A model generated the notes under the pieces. It searched no databases. It saw nothing but the letters and a program-made list of their open reading frames with translations, and had not been told where the DNA came from. From Oscillospiraceae bacterium (GTDB lineage Bacteria; Bacillota; Clostridia; Oscillospirales; Ruminococcaceae), in NCBI GenBank assembly GCA_017460955.1, contig JAFTZY010000022.1, positions 1 to 63,701 of the forward strand: 63,701 nt of DNA, in the 5' to 3' direction. Both the position numbers and the translations under genes were made by a program. Positions 34,321-46,192 of the stretch are shown here, one piece after another. The first letter of the stretch is position 1. Each line of letters opens with the position of its first letter.

Positions 34321-34349
34321 TTGCATTTTCTGCGTTTTTATGCTATGAT
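34321..34349 (+). promoter_or_regulatory. Probable sigma-A promoter of carB
   Basis: TTGCAT (34321-34326), 17 bases, TATGAT (34344-34349). An overlapping GATAAT at 34347 would give a 20-base spacer. About 90 bases of leader lie before carB, with no recognised pyrimidine-attenuator structure. Confidence 0.55.
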
Positions 34350-34437
34350 AATACTAATGGCGCCAAAAGAGATGCAGATACCGCAGCGGGCGCTGCAAGG
34401 AAATTTTTCGTGCGATGCACGGGTAGGGAGAGTTACT

Positions 34438-37662
<3,225 letters not shown>

Positions 37663-37672
37663 GCATCCCATA

Positions 37673-37706
37673 CATCGCCGATGTCACAGCATCGGCGATG
37701 CTTTTT
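37673..37706 (+). terminator. Intrinsic terminator of carB
   Basis: CATCGCCGATG (37673-37683) pairs perfectly with CATCGGCGATG (37690-37700) across a six-base loop, followed by CTTTTT. Confidence 0.9.
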
Positions 37707-37814
37707 GGTACGCGCCTGCATTTTCTCCACCAATTCCCGCAAAGCTTCACATCACAAAAGTCTCATAACTGATATATCCTCTGCTAATATTGACTTTTGG
37801 TAGAAACTTAAAAA

Positions 37815-37858
37815 TTTATACAGTTTTTAAGAAATCTTTAAGAAACTAACTGTATAAT
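37815..37858 (+). promoter_or_regulatory. Activator-type promoter with 11-base-spaced direct repeats
   Basis: TATAAT at 37853-37858 lacks a good -35 box. Just upstream, TTTAAGAAA occurs at 37826-37834 and again at 37837-37845. A weaker TTTATACAG sits one more 11-base step upstream at 37815-37823. Repeats in phase at one helical turn are typical of OmpR/PhoB-family regulator sites, so the dockerin gene may need an activator. The regulator is unknown. Confidence 0.5.
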
Positions 37859-37940
37859 AAAGCCAATCTGATGGGAGGCATGAACCATCAAATTGAGAAC
37901 CAGTCAACCGACTTTAAGAGAATGAAAAGGAGAATGTACC

Positions 37941-40900
37941 ATGAAGAAGCGTAATTCGTTCAGCCGCAGCATGGCAGCCCTGATCGCAGCAGGTACTCTG
38001 TGCGCCGCACTGCCGGCAGTTCCGTTTACCGCAGCCGCAGCCGGCGGCTCCGGCGACGTCAATGTGGACGGCACCACCAGTGCGCTTGATGTTGTCGCAC
38101 TCCAGAAGTACCTGGTACGGCAGGGGAGCCTGAGCAGACAGGGCGCTGCCAATGCCGATGTCACGGGCGACGGCAAGGTGAATGTCATTGACTTAGCTGC
38201 CCTCAAGCAGATGCTCGTAGCAGATCCGGTGACCAATGTGGTCTACATCCACCTCAAGGGCAATTCCATCACCGTGGAGGGCGATGACAACAAGGTCGTG
38301 AATGTAAACGGCACCACCGCGACCATCACGGCTTCCGGTCAGTACTATGTGGACGGCTCGATCACCGACGGCCAGCTCTATGTCAAGACCGCTGCCTCCG
38401 ATGTGAATGATGTCGAGCTCATCCTGACCGATACGACCTTCACCAACAGCACCAAGTCCGCGATCTACACCGATGCCGAGACCGGCAGCGACAAGACCAA
38501 GATCACGCTCAACGGCACGAACACCATGACCGATACCGCAGCCGCTGCTTACACGACCGGCTCCGGTGTGATCTTCACCAACAACAAGCTGACCGTGACC
38601 CGCAACAGCACCGGTACGCTGAACATCGCAAGCTACATGAACGATGCGATCCACAGCGAGAAGAAGCTGAACATCAACGGCGGTACGATCACCATCGATA
38701 CTGATACCGCGCCCGTGGACGGCTCGATTATCCCTGATGCCGATGCGATCGTATCCGACAAGAACATCGAGATCGAGAATGCAGTGCTGGATCTGGACGC
38801 TTCCGGCGACGGCATCAAGAGCGGCAACGCAGGCGTTTACATCACCTCCGGTGACATCTCCGTCAAGGCCGGCGCCGATGCCATCCAGGCAGCCACCGAG
38901 CTTGCGGTTTCCGGCGGTAATGTGGTAGCCGGCGGCGACAGAGGCATCCGCCTGAACGACGGGGCTCTGCTGAACATCACGGGCGGTACCGTAGTGGCAA
39001 CCGCGACCGATTACCAGTTCAACAACGGCATTACCGTGGACACCAGCGGCAGCACCCAGGCCATCATGACCTTCGATATGGCAGCCGAGTGGAAGAAGGC
39101 AAACACCATCATGATCGGCACGAACGAGTATGCGGCCACCAAGAAGTATGACTATGTCTTCATCAGCGACAGCACGCTGGGCGCATCCGATACCTACAAG
39201 GTCTATGTGGGCGGCTCCCAGATGAAGCATTCCACCGATGCAAGCGGCAGCTTCAAGAACACCGGTACGCTCACCCAGTACTATGCAGTGGATGTCCTCT
39301 CCGGCGGTGAGACCGTTGTCACCAGCGACAATGTGGTATCCTCCATCGTTTACAGCACCTCGAGCGTGGCTCTGTACAATGCAAGCGGCGCAGCCGTGAG
39401 TGCATCGGCAGCCGAGAACGTACAGGTCTCCAACAATACCTATGTGACCATCACCAAGTCCGGTGCCTACACCGTATCCGGTACGAGCACGAACGGTCAG
39501 CTCAAGGTCTCTACCGATGATACCGCAGAGCCCGCCGCCATCGTGGAGATGAGCTTCGACGGCCTGACGCTGTCCAACTCCACCGCAGCACCGGTCTACA
39601 TCGAGAATGTCGGCGATGAGGCAGTGATCTCCGCCAAGAACGGCACCACCTCCACGATCTCCGACGGTACGAGCCACACCGATACCTACACCAATTCCGA
39701 AGGCGAGACCAAGACCTGCGCCGCAGCCATCTACGCAAGGGATGACCTGAAGCTCAAGGGCAAGGGCACGCTCGTTGTCAAGGGTAACTACGAGGACGGT
39801 ATCGTTTCCACCAACGACATCAAGCTGTGGAACGGCGACATCCAGGTAACGGCTGTCGATGACGGCATCCGCGGCGATACAGTAAAGATCGGCGATGCAG
39901 ACGATCTGGCAGTGGCAGGCGCTTACGATAACCTCAAGGTCACCGTCAACACCAACGGCTCCACCACCGGCGGCGACGGCATCAAGGCCTCGAGCACCGA
40001 TACCGGCAAGGGGATCGTCCTCATCAACGGCGGCAGCGTGAACATCAATGCTTACGCTGACGGCATCCAGGCCGAGCAGGACTTCACCATGAACGGCGGC
40101 GACCTGACGATCTACACCTATCAGGGCAGCGGCTACACCGGCTCCGGCACCTCCACCGGCTCGACAACGACCGATCCCAGACAGGGCGGCTTCAACCCCG
40201 GCGGTATGGGTCAGGACGGCAACTCCAACAAGACCGACATTTCTGCGAAGGGCATCAAAGCAGTGGGCCTGTACGATGCATCCGGCACGACCTGGCAGAG
40301 CCTTGGCAACATTACGGTAAACGGCGGTAACCTCACCGTGAATTCCTCCGATGATGCCCTCCACTGCGGCGGCGATATGACCCTCGTCGGCGGCGTATTC
40401 ACACTGGAGAGCGCCGATGACGGCCTGCATTCCGATCATGCCCTCACCATTGGCAAGAGCAGCGCCAATACCTTTGATGACGTACAGATCTACATTTCCA
40501 AGTGCTATGAAGGCGTTGAGGGTGTGGATATTGTCCAGAACAGCGGTACGGTCTATGTGATCGCAGGCGATGACGGCTATAACGCAGCAGGCGGTACGGA
40601 CGGCTCCGGCAGCACCAACCCCGGCGGCTTTGGCCCGGGCGGCATGAGCACCTCCACCGGTACCCTTACGCTCAACGGCGGTCTGGGCATCGTCAACTCC
40701 GCAAGCGGCGACCATGATGCCTTCGACTCCAACGGCAACTTCACCATCACCGGCGGTTACTTCTACGCAAACGGTCAGGAGCCCATGGACTATGACGGCA
40801 CCTTCACCAACAACGGCGGCTCCATTATGACGATGACCGTCGGCAACACCAACCTGACCTCCCGGTACAGCTTCGTGGACAGCTCCGGTAAGGTGATCGT

Positions 40901-41099
40901 ATCCTTCCTGTCCGGCTCCGGCAGCCCCGGCGCGACCTGCAGCGGCTGCACGGCATACTCCGGCGGCACCGTTTCCGGCGGCACCACCATTCTCTCGAAT
41001 GCAGGCAGCCAGGCAGTGACCGTGGGCGGCACGCTCTCCGGCGGCTCCCAGATCACGCAGTCCGCATCCACCGGCGGCGGTGGCATGCAGCCCTGGTAA
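37941..41099 (+). CDS. Dockerin protein with Cthe_2159-like carbohydrate-binding beta-helix domains
   Basis: A 1052-residue secreted protein. It has a signal peptide (about 1-34) and a type I dockerin at 38-93 with two calcium-loop repeats (GDVNVDGTTSALD and ADVTGDGKVNVID). This implies docking to a cohesin of a cellulosome or other scaffold. The rest has two or more parallel beta-helix regions of the Cthe_2159 type, known for binding pectin-like polygalacturonate. Typical strands are DAIHSEKKLNINGG, GDGIKSGNAGVYI, DGIRGDTVKIGDADD, DGIQAEQDFTMNGGD and ALHCGGDMTLVGG. Gly-rich linkers lie near 735-760 and 890-905. AAAAGGAG precedes the ATG. No cohesin gene is in the window. The dockerin is N-terminal, a less common place. 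Confidence 0.88.
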   Translation: MKKRNSFSRSMAALIAAGTLCAALPAVPFTAAAAGGSGDVNVDGTTSALDVVALQKYLVRQGSLSRQGAANADVTGDGKVNVIDLAALKQMLVADPVTNVVYIHLKGNSITVEGDDNKVVNVNGTTATITASGQYYVDGSITDGQLYVKTAASDVNDVELILTDTTFTNSTKSAIYTDAETGSDKTKITLNGTNTMTDTAAAAYTTGSGVIFTNNKLTVTRNSTGTLNIASYMNDAIHSEKKLNINGGTITIDTDTAPVDGSIIPDADAIVSDKNIEIENAVLDLDASGDGIKSGNAGVYITSGDISVKAGADAIQAATELAVSGGNVVAGGDRGIRLNDGALLNITGGTVVATATDYQFNNGITVDTSGSTQAIMTFDMAAEWKKANTIMIGTNEYAATKKYDYVFISDSTLGASDTYKVYVGGSQMKHSTDASGSFKNTGTLTQYYAVDVLSGGETVVTSDNVVSSIVYSTSSVALYNASGAAVSASAAENVQVSNNTYVTITKSGAYTVSGTSTNGQLKVSTDDTAEPAAIVEMSFDGLTLSNSTAAPVYIENVGDEAVISAKNGTTSTISDGTSHTDTYTNSEGETKTCAAAIYARDDLKLKGKGTLVVKGNYEDGIVSTNDIKLWNGDIQVTAVDDGIRGDTVKIGDADDLAVAGAYDNLKVTVNTNGSTTGGDGIKASSTDTGKGIVLINGGSVNINAYADGIQAEQDFTMNGGDLTIYTYQGSGYTGSGTSTGSTTTDPRQGGFNPGGMGQDGNSNKTDISAKGIKAVGLYDASGTTWQSLGNITVNGGNLTVNSSDDALHCGGDMTLVGGVFTLESADDGLHSDHALTIGKSSANTFDDVQIYISKCYEGVEGVDIVQNSGTVYVIAGDDGYNAAGGTDGSGSTNPGGFGPGGMSTSTGTLTLNGGLGIVNSASGDHDAFDSNGNFTITGGYFYANGQEPMDYDGTFTNNGGSIMTMTVGNTNLTSRYSFVDSSGKVIVSFLSGSGSPGATCSGCTAYSGGTVSGGTTILSNAGSQAVTVGGTLSGGSQITQSASTGGGGMQPW

Positions 41100-41150
41100 T
41101 CCATCAGAGATTCACCATTCTCTCTTTAAATTCCTTTTCATCACGGGAAG

Positions 41151-41180
41151 GCGGCAGCCCTACGGCTGCCGCTTTCTCTT
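41151..41180 (+). terminator. Intrinsic terminator after the dockerin gene
   Basis: GCGGCAGCC (41151-41159) pairs perfectly with GGCTGCCGC (41164-41172), followed by a T-rich stretch that overlaps the next promoter's -35 box. Confidence 0.8.
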
Positions 41181-41208
41181 TGACTTTTTTCCCCGGATGT
41201 GGTATACT
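41180..41208 (+). promoter_or_regulatory. Sigma-A promoter of the dipeptidase gene
   Basis: TTGACT (41180-41185), 17 bases, TATACT (41203-41208), with TGTGG before the -10 box. Confidence 0.8.
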
Positions 41209-41237
41209 ATGAAGGAATCAGGAAAGGAGTGCTGCAT

Positions 41238-42635
41238 ATGCAATATAAAAAGGAGATCGAACAATATCTGGAGGCGAACAGGGAGGAAATGCTCGCGCTC
41301 CTGCGGGAGCTCATCGCTGTCCGCAGTGTGCAGGGGGAGCCGGCGCCGGGAGCGCCCTTCGGGGAGGCGCCCTTAAAGGCACTGCATCTGATGCTGCAAA
41401 AAGCGCAGGAATACGGCTTTGCGGCAGAGGAGGTGGACGGCTATGCGGGGTGCATCTCCTTCGGGGCGGCACCGTCCCTCGGGATCCTCGCCCACCTCGA
41501 TGTGGTCCCGGAGGGGGAGGGCTGGACGCATCCCCCCTACACGCTCACCTATGAGCCGGAAACGCAGTACCTCTACGGGCGCGGTACCTCCGATGACAAG
41601 GGCCCGGCCGTGGCTGCGCTCTTTGCCATGCGTGCTGTGAAGGAGCTGGGGATCCCCCTGCACAGCGGCGTGCAGCTCATCCTCGGGACCAATGAGGAGA
41701 ACGGCTCGGAGGACCTGCGCTACTATATGGCGCACCGCACCCTGCCGCCCATGGTGTTCACCCCTGACGGGGAGTACCCCGTGATCCACCTCGAGAAGGG
41801 CATGGCCAGACTGCGCCTGTCAGGGCGCTTTCCGCAGGGCGGCCCCCTGCTGCATCTGAAGGCGGGGGAGGCCGTCAATGCCGTGCCCGTGGTGGCGGTG
41901 GCTTCCCTGCGCGGCTTTGCAGCAGGAGCGGTGCAAAGCGCCCATCGGTCGCTTGCCGATCTGTACCCGGACTTCCCGGTGCTTGAGACCGTGCCGGAGG
42001 GGGAGGTGCTGCACCTGACCATGCGCGGCACGTCCGCCCATGCCTCCACCCCGGAGAAGGGCCGCAATGCCCTGACTGCGCTGCTTGCACTGCTCCATGC
42101 CCTGCATCTGCCCGGTGCGCAGGGGGAGACCATCGCGCTGCTGCAAATGCGCTTCCCCTACGGGGAGACCGACGGCAGTGCCTGCGGGGTCGCAGCGCAC
42201 GATGCACGCTCCGGAGCGCTCACGATGGTCCTGAGCGTCATGGAGCTGTCAAATACAGATTTTACAGCCCATGTGGACATCCGCTTTCCCGTGTGCTGCA
42301 CGGGAGCAGAGGTTACGCAGGGGATGCAGCGGGCACTTTCGCCGCTTGACTGTGAGGTGCTTATGTGCGATGAGCCCCATGATACGGATGAGAACAGCCC
42401 CTTCGTGCGCACGCTCCTGCGCGTCTATGAGGTGGTGACGGGGGAGGAGGGGCACTGCCTTGCCATCGGCGGCGGCACCTATGTCCATCACATCGAGGGC
42501 GGCGTGGCCTTCGGGTGTGAATTCCCCGGCACGGATATCCGGATGCACGGTGCGGATGAGTTCATCCCCCTGCCCCATCTGATGCTTGATGCACAGATGA
42601 TGGCACTTGCGGTCACGGAGCTTTGCGGCGGATAA
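41238..42635 (+). CDS. M20-family dipeptidase (PepV/Sapep-like)
   Basis: A 465-residue cytosolic metallopeptidase that splits dipeptides, a late step in peptide use. M20 signatures are clear: AHLDVVPEGEGW (metal-binding His and Asp near 85-90), GRGTSDDKGP with the bridging aspartate, and GTNEENGSED with the catalytic Glu-Glu pair. A lid domain with the loop GTSAHASTPEKG follows, and the C-terminal GGGTYVHH supplies a late metal ligand. Length matches PepV. The ATG at 41238 has GGAAAGGAG seven bases upstream. It stands alone under its own promoter. Confidence 0.9.
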   Translation: MQYKKEIEQYLEANREEMLALLRELIAVRSVQGEPAPGAPFGEAPLKALHLMLQKAQEYGFAAEEVDGYAGCISFGAAPSLGILAHLDVVPEGEGWTHPPYTLTYEPETQYLYGRGTSDDKGPAVAALFAMRAVKELGIPLHSGVQLILGTNEENGSEDLRYYMAHRTLPPMVFTPDGEYPVIHLEKGMARLRLSGRFPQGGPLLHLKAGEAVNAVPVVAVASLRGFAAGAVQSAHRSLADLYPDFPVLETVPEGEVLHLTMRGTSAHASTPEKGRNALTALLALLHALHLPGAQGETIALLQMRFPYGETDGSACGVAAHDARSGALTMVLSVMELSNTDFTAHVDIRFPVCCTGAEVTQGMQRALSPLDCEVLMCDEPHDTDENSPFVRTLLRVYEVVTGEEGHCLAIGGGTYVHHIEGGVAFGCEFPGTDIRMHGADEFIPLPHLMLDAQMMALAVTELCGG

Positions 42636-42652
42636 TTTTTCCCGGAAACCCC

Positions 42653-42681
42653 TTGATTTTTTGCCGGATGCATGGTATAAT
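42653..42681 (+). promoter_or_regulatory. Sigma-A promoter of the 72-residue protein gene
   Basis: TTGATT (42653-42658), 17 bases, TATAAT (42676-42681), with CATGG before the -10 box. Confidence 0.8.
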
Positions 42682-42711
42682 GGAGATATCATATTTTGGG
42701 AGGTCAATTTC

Positions 42712-42930
42712 ATGGATATCAAGGCAAAAATCACTGAGATCGTAGAAAAGGTCAAGTCCGACAAGGATTTTGCAGCAAAGTTTTCCGCAGACCCGGTCAA
42801 GGCTGTGGAGGGCGTGCTCGGCGTGGATCTTCCGGATGACCAGGTCAACGCCGTCATTGAAGGTGTCAAGGCACAGGTGAACGGCGGCGGCATCGTGGAC
42901 AAGATCACGGGACTTTTCGGGAAGAAGTGA
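42712..42930 (+). CDS. 72-residue helical protein resembling a peptide leader
   Basis: A small acidic protein with no signal peptide. It has an N-terminal amphipathic helix (about 1-20), then DFAAKFSADPVKAVEGVLG and LPDDQVNAVIEGVKA (about 19-54), a Gly-Gly-Gly turn at 58-60 and the short tail ITGLFGKK. The DPxxAxxxxxGxxLPxxQ pattern recalls Nif11- and nitrile-hydratase-like leader regions of ribosomally made peptides, where a Gly motif separates leader from core. No modification enzyme or transporter lies nearby, so a stand-alone regulatory or structural role is equally possible. It has a good promoter, GGGAGG before the ATG and its own terminator. Confidence 0.6.
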   Translation: MDIKAKITEIVEKVKSDKDFAAKFSADPVKAVEGVLGVDLPDDQVNAVIEGVKAQVNGGGIVDKITGLFGKK

Positions 42931-42939
42931 GAAACGCAG

Positions 42940-42970
42940 GCTGCCGCACAGGATGCGGCAGCTTTTCTTT
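42940..42970 (+). terminator. Intrinsic terminator after the 72-residue protein gene
   Basis: GCTGCCGCA (42940-42948) pairs with TGCGGCAGC (42954-42962), followed by TTTTCTTT. Confidence 0.85.
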
Positions 42971-42997
42971 ATGACGGCAAAGCGCTGAGGGGGAGCT

Positions 42998-43507
42998 ATG
43001 AAGGATTCCATCGAAAAAACCAATGTGATGCGGCTGCTGGATCAGAAGAAGATCCCCTACCGCAGTTATTGCTATGCGGACACGGCAGCGGTGAGCGGTG
43101 CCGAGGTCGCCGCCGTGCTCGGACAGGATCCGGCACAGGTGTTCAAGACACTCGTGACCGTGTCGGGAAAGTCGCAGTACTATGTGTTTGTGATCCCCGT
43201 GGAGCAGGAGCTCGACCTGAAGAAGGCTGCCAGAGCGGTGGGGGAGAAGAGCATCGCCATGCTGCGCGCAAAGGAGCTCTTGCCCCTGACCGGGTACATC
43301 CACGGGGGCTGCTCGCCCATCGGGATGAAGAAGGCGTTCCGGACGGTCGTGGATGCATCGGCCCAAGGCTTTGAGACGATCATTTTCAGCGCCGGGAAGA
43401 TCGGCTATCAGGTGGAGCTTGCACCGGCTGCGCTGTCGCACTTTGTCCGGCTGAGCTTTGCGGATGTGACGGTATCACAGGAGAAGGAGGATGCTGCATG
43501 GAACTGA
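42998..43507 (+). CDS. ybaK: Cys-tRNA(Pro)/Cys-tRNA(Cys) deacylase
   Basis: A 169-residue editing enzyme of the YbaK family. It removes cysteine wrongly attached to tRNA(Pro). Family features include the N-terminal TNVMRLLDQKKIPY, the QVFKTLVTVSGK strand with the conserved lysine, and the substrate-pocket region HGGCSPIGMKKAF. Length is normal. GAGGGGGAG precedes the ATG. Its end overlaps the next gene by ten bases, starting a tightly packed run of four genes. Confidence 0.9.
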   Translation: MKDSIEKTNVMRLLDQKKIPYRSYCYADTAAVSGAEVAAVLGQDPAQVFKTLVTVSGKSQYYVFVIPVEQELDLKKAARAVGEKSIAMLRAKELLPLTGYIHGGCSPIGMKKAFRTVVDASAQGFETIIFSAGKIGYQVELAPAALSHFVRLSFADVTVSQEKEDAAWN

Positions 43508-44118
43508 AAACACTGTGCCTTGGCTCGCTCGGCACGAACTGTTATCTTCTGGACTGCGGCGGCAGTGATGTGCTTGCCGTGGACATCGGCGACGGCGCAC
43601 AGGAGGTGCTGGACGTCCTCTCGTCCGGGGGGCGCCGTCTGCTTGCCATCCTGCTCACACACGGGCATTATGACCATGTGGCGGGCGTGGAGGAGGTGCG
43701 CCGTGCCACGGGCGCAAGGGTCTATATCCACGAGGCGGATGCCGTGATGCTCACAAGCGCACGGGCCAATCTTGCCTGGCAGATCAGTGACACCCCCTAT
43801 ATCCCCGTGGAGGACTTTGAAACCGTGCAGGACGGGCAGGTCCTCACCGTCGGGACACGCAGCATCCGCGTGATGCACACCCCCGGCCATACACCGGGAG
43901 GCTGCTGCTTTTTCACGGAGGATCTGATGTTTTCCGGGGACACCCTGTTCAAGGGGAGCATCGGGCGCACGGATCTTGGCGGGAATGTCGCACAGATGCA
44001 GGAGACGCTCCGTATGCTCTCCGGGATCCCGGGGGAGTACAGGGTCTATCCCGGGCATTTCGGGAGCTCCACGCTCACCTGGGAACGGCAGCACAACCCC
44101 TATCTGAGGCAGCGCTGA
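43498..44118 (+). CDS. MBL-fold metallohydrolase (glyoxalase II-like)
   Basis: A 206-residue cytosolic hydrolase of the metallo-beta-lactamase fold. The metal motif THGHYDHVAG lies near 59-68, followed by HTPGHTPGG near 127 and FSGDTLF near 144, with a late PGHFGSST near 184. This set matches the glyoxalase II-like subgroup common in Firmicutes, which acts on thioesters; the substrate is not fixed by sequence. It overlaps ybaK and its last base overlaps hemZ, so the three are probably co-translated. Confidence 0.88.
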   Translation: MELKTLCLGSLGTNCYLLDCGGSDVLAVDIGDGAQEVLDVLSSGGRRLLAILLTHGHYDHVAGVEEVRRATGARVYIHEADAVMLTSARANLAWQISDTPYIPVEDFETVQDGQVLTVGTRSIRVMHTPGHTPGGCCFFTEDLMFSGDTLFKGSIGRTDLGGNVAQMQETLRMLSGIPGEYRVYPGHFGSSTLTWERQHNPYLRQR

Positions 44119-45608
44119 TGGAGCGCTATGCACTGGTGTTCCGCGGACACCGTTTCGGCTATGAGGTGCAGGCGATCGCTAAGCTCTTTCTCCCCGGCGT
44201 GCGATTTCTGCTGTGTGAGGACGGCCAGCCCGAGCCGGAGGCGGAATACTGCCTCCTGACGCAGATCACCCCCACGGGCGATGCGCTGACGCTCCTGTGC
44301 CGCGCTGTGCTTCCCGAAGGAGCGAGGGAGAGCGTGCAGACACAGCCGACGGCGCTTTCCGGCAATGCACTCGAGAAGGCGCTTTGCACGCAGCTCTATC
44401 TGCTCCTGCGGGAGATGACGGGCTACACGCCGCCCTGGGGGATGCTCACGGGCATCCGGCCGGTGCGGATGATCACCCAGGCCGTGCAGCAGGGGTGTAC
44501 CCCGGAGGCTGCCTGTGCGCGGATGCGGGAGGAATATCTTGTCAGCGAGGAGAAGCTGCGCCTTGCACTCGAGACCGCCCGTGTGCAGCTGCCCATCCTG
44601 CCCCACGCGCAGGAGGAGATCGGACTGTATGTGTCCATCCCCTTCTGTCCGACCCGGTGCAGCTACTGCTCGTTCGTGTCGCACTCGATGGATTCGGCCA
44701 GGGCGCTCATCCCTGCGTATGTGGAAAAGCTCTGTGAGGAGCTGGCCGTGCTCGGGAACATCATCCGGGAGCGCGGCCTTATCGTGCAGTCGGTGTACAT
44801 CGGCGGCGGCACCCCCACGTCCCTGACAGCCTTGCAGCTGCGGCAGGTGATGGAGGCGGTCGCGGAGCACATCCCACTCACGCACGCACGCGAATACACC
44901 GTGGAAGCCGGGCGTGCGGATACCATCACAAGGGAGAAGCTATCCGTCATCCGGCAGATGGGCGCGACGCGCATCTCCGTCAATCCCCAGACGCTCCAGG
45001 ACAGCGTGCTCGAGGTGATCGGGCGGCGGCATACCGCACAGCAGGCGGTCAGGGCCTATGAAACGGCGCGGGAGATGGGCTTTGACGACATCAATATGGA
45101 CCTTATCGCAGGACTTCCCACGGATACCTTCGAGGGCTTTGCCGATACGCTCTCGCGTGTCATGGCGCTCTCTCCCGACAGCATCACCGTGCATACCCTC
45201 ACGCGCAAGCGGGCCGCCGATCTCTATACGGCGCAGGGACTGACCGGGGTGCAGGAGGTCTCGGCCATGGCAAAGCTTGCCGCAGACCGGCTCCCGCAGG
45301 CCGGCTGGCGTCCGTACTATCTCTACCGGCAGAAGAATACCATCGGGAATCTGGAGAATGTCGGCTATGCAAGGCCGGGCAAGGAAAATCTCTACAACAT
45401 CCTCATCATGGATGAGACGCAGACCATCCTGGCCGCCGGCTGTGCGGCATCGACGAAGGTCGTAAAGAACGGACAGATCACGCGGGTGATGAATTACAAA
45501 TTCCCGTATGAATACATCGGACGCTTCGATCAGCTGATGGAGAAAAAACAGGAGATCCTCCGTGCGCTTGACGCAGGAGGCAGGAGCGCAGGGGAGGACC
45601 GGACATGA
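44118..45608 (+). CDS. hemZ: Coproporphyrinogen III dehydrogenase-like radical SAM protein
   Basis: A 496-residue radical SAM enzyme of the HemZ/HemN group, linked to oxygen-independent porphyrin synthesis. The 4Fe-4S motif is CPTRCSYC with C177, C181 and C184. The SAM-binding YIGGGTPTSL follows near 233, and a substrate region ENLYNILIMDETQTILAAG near 422. The N-terminal 165 residues are the HemZ-specific extension. Some relatives act in heme use rather than synthesis, so the exact role is uncertain. It overlaps the neighbours on both sides (one base and four bases). Confidence 0.88.
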   Translation: MERYALVFRGHRFGYEVQAIAKLFLPGVRFLLCEDGQPEPEAEYCLLTQITPTGDALTLLCRAVLPEGARESVQTQPTALSGNALEKALCTQLYLLLREMTGYTPPWGMLTGIRPVRMITQAVQQGCTPEAACARMREEYLVSEEKLRLALETARVQLPILPHAQEEIGLYVSIPFCPTRCSYCSFVSHSMDSARALIPAYVEKLCEELAVLGNIIRERGLIVQSVYIGGGTPTSLTALQLRQVMEAVAEHIPLTHAREYTVEAGRADTITREKLSVIRQMGATRISVNPQTLQDSVLEVIGRRHTAQQAVRAYETAREMGFDDINMDLIAGLPTDTFEGFADTLSRVMALSPDSITVHTLTRKRAADLYTAQGLTGVQEVSAMAKLAADRLPQAGWRPYYLYRQKNTIGNLENVGYARPGKENLYNILIMDETQTILAAGCAASTKVVKNGQITRVMNYKFPYEYIGRFDQLMEKKQEILRALDAGGRSAGEDRT

Positions 45609-46117
45609 AGAACGCACTGCTCGTGATCGATATGCAGAATGACTATCTGTGGGAAGCAAGAAAGCCGAAATTTGCCTATAATACGGCAAAACTGGTGGAT
45701 GATGTCAATACGCTCATCCATGCATACGCGGATGCAGGACATGATGTGATCTACATCCGCCACCTCATCCAGAACCTGCCGACCAACCGGCTCCTGTTCG
45801 GGTATTCCATCGCCGGTACCCCCGGGGCGGAGCTCTACAGCGGGCTCGACATCGTCTCAAAGTACCGCTTTGACAAGCTCTTTGGCGATGCATTCACCAA
45901 CCGCTACCTCGAGCGCATGGTCCGGGAGCGCGGCTATGCACAGCTTTGTCTGTGCGGTCTTGATGAGGCGGGCTGCGTGACAGCGACCGCACTCGGTGCG
46001 AAGAAGCGCGGCTTTGAGGCCGTTATCTGCGAGCGCGGTGTGGCAACGGTCATGCCGGAGAAGAAGGTGAGCAAGGCAAGGGAGAAGCTCGGACAAGCCG
46101 GCATCCGGCGCATATGA
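45605..46117 (+). CDS. Isochorismatase-family cysteine hydrolase
   Basis: A 170-residue cytosolic hydrolase. The catalytic triad pattern is visible: Asp in LLVIDMQNDYL (D9), Lys near the middle (FDKLFGDAF), and the nucleophile Cys in LDEAGCVTATALGAKKRGF. The family includes nicotinamidases and other amide hydrolases; the substrate cannot be read from sequence. Its ATG overlaps the hemZ stop (ATGA), so it is the last member of the ybaK-MBL-hemZ run. Confidence 0.85.
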   Translation: MKNALLVIDMQNDYLWEARKPKFAYNTAKLVDDVNTLIHAYADAGHDVIYIRHLIQNLPTNRLLFGYSIAGTPGAELYSGLDIVSKYRFDKLFGDAFTNRYLERMVRERGYAQLCLCGLDEAGCVTATALGAKKRGFEAVICERGVATVMPEKKVSKAREKLGQAGIRRI

Positions 46118-46192
46118 AGGAGGGGAGGTCCTGCGCTGGGGGGACCGCATCAGCTACCCGACCGAGATCTGAGATACGAAAGGAGGACCCCT

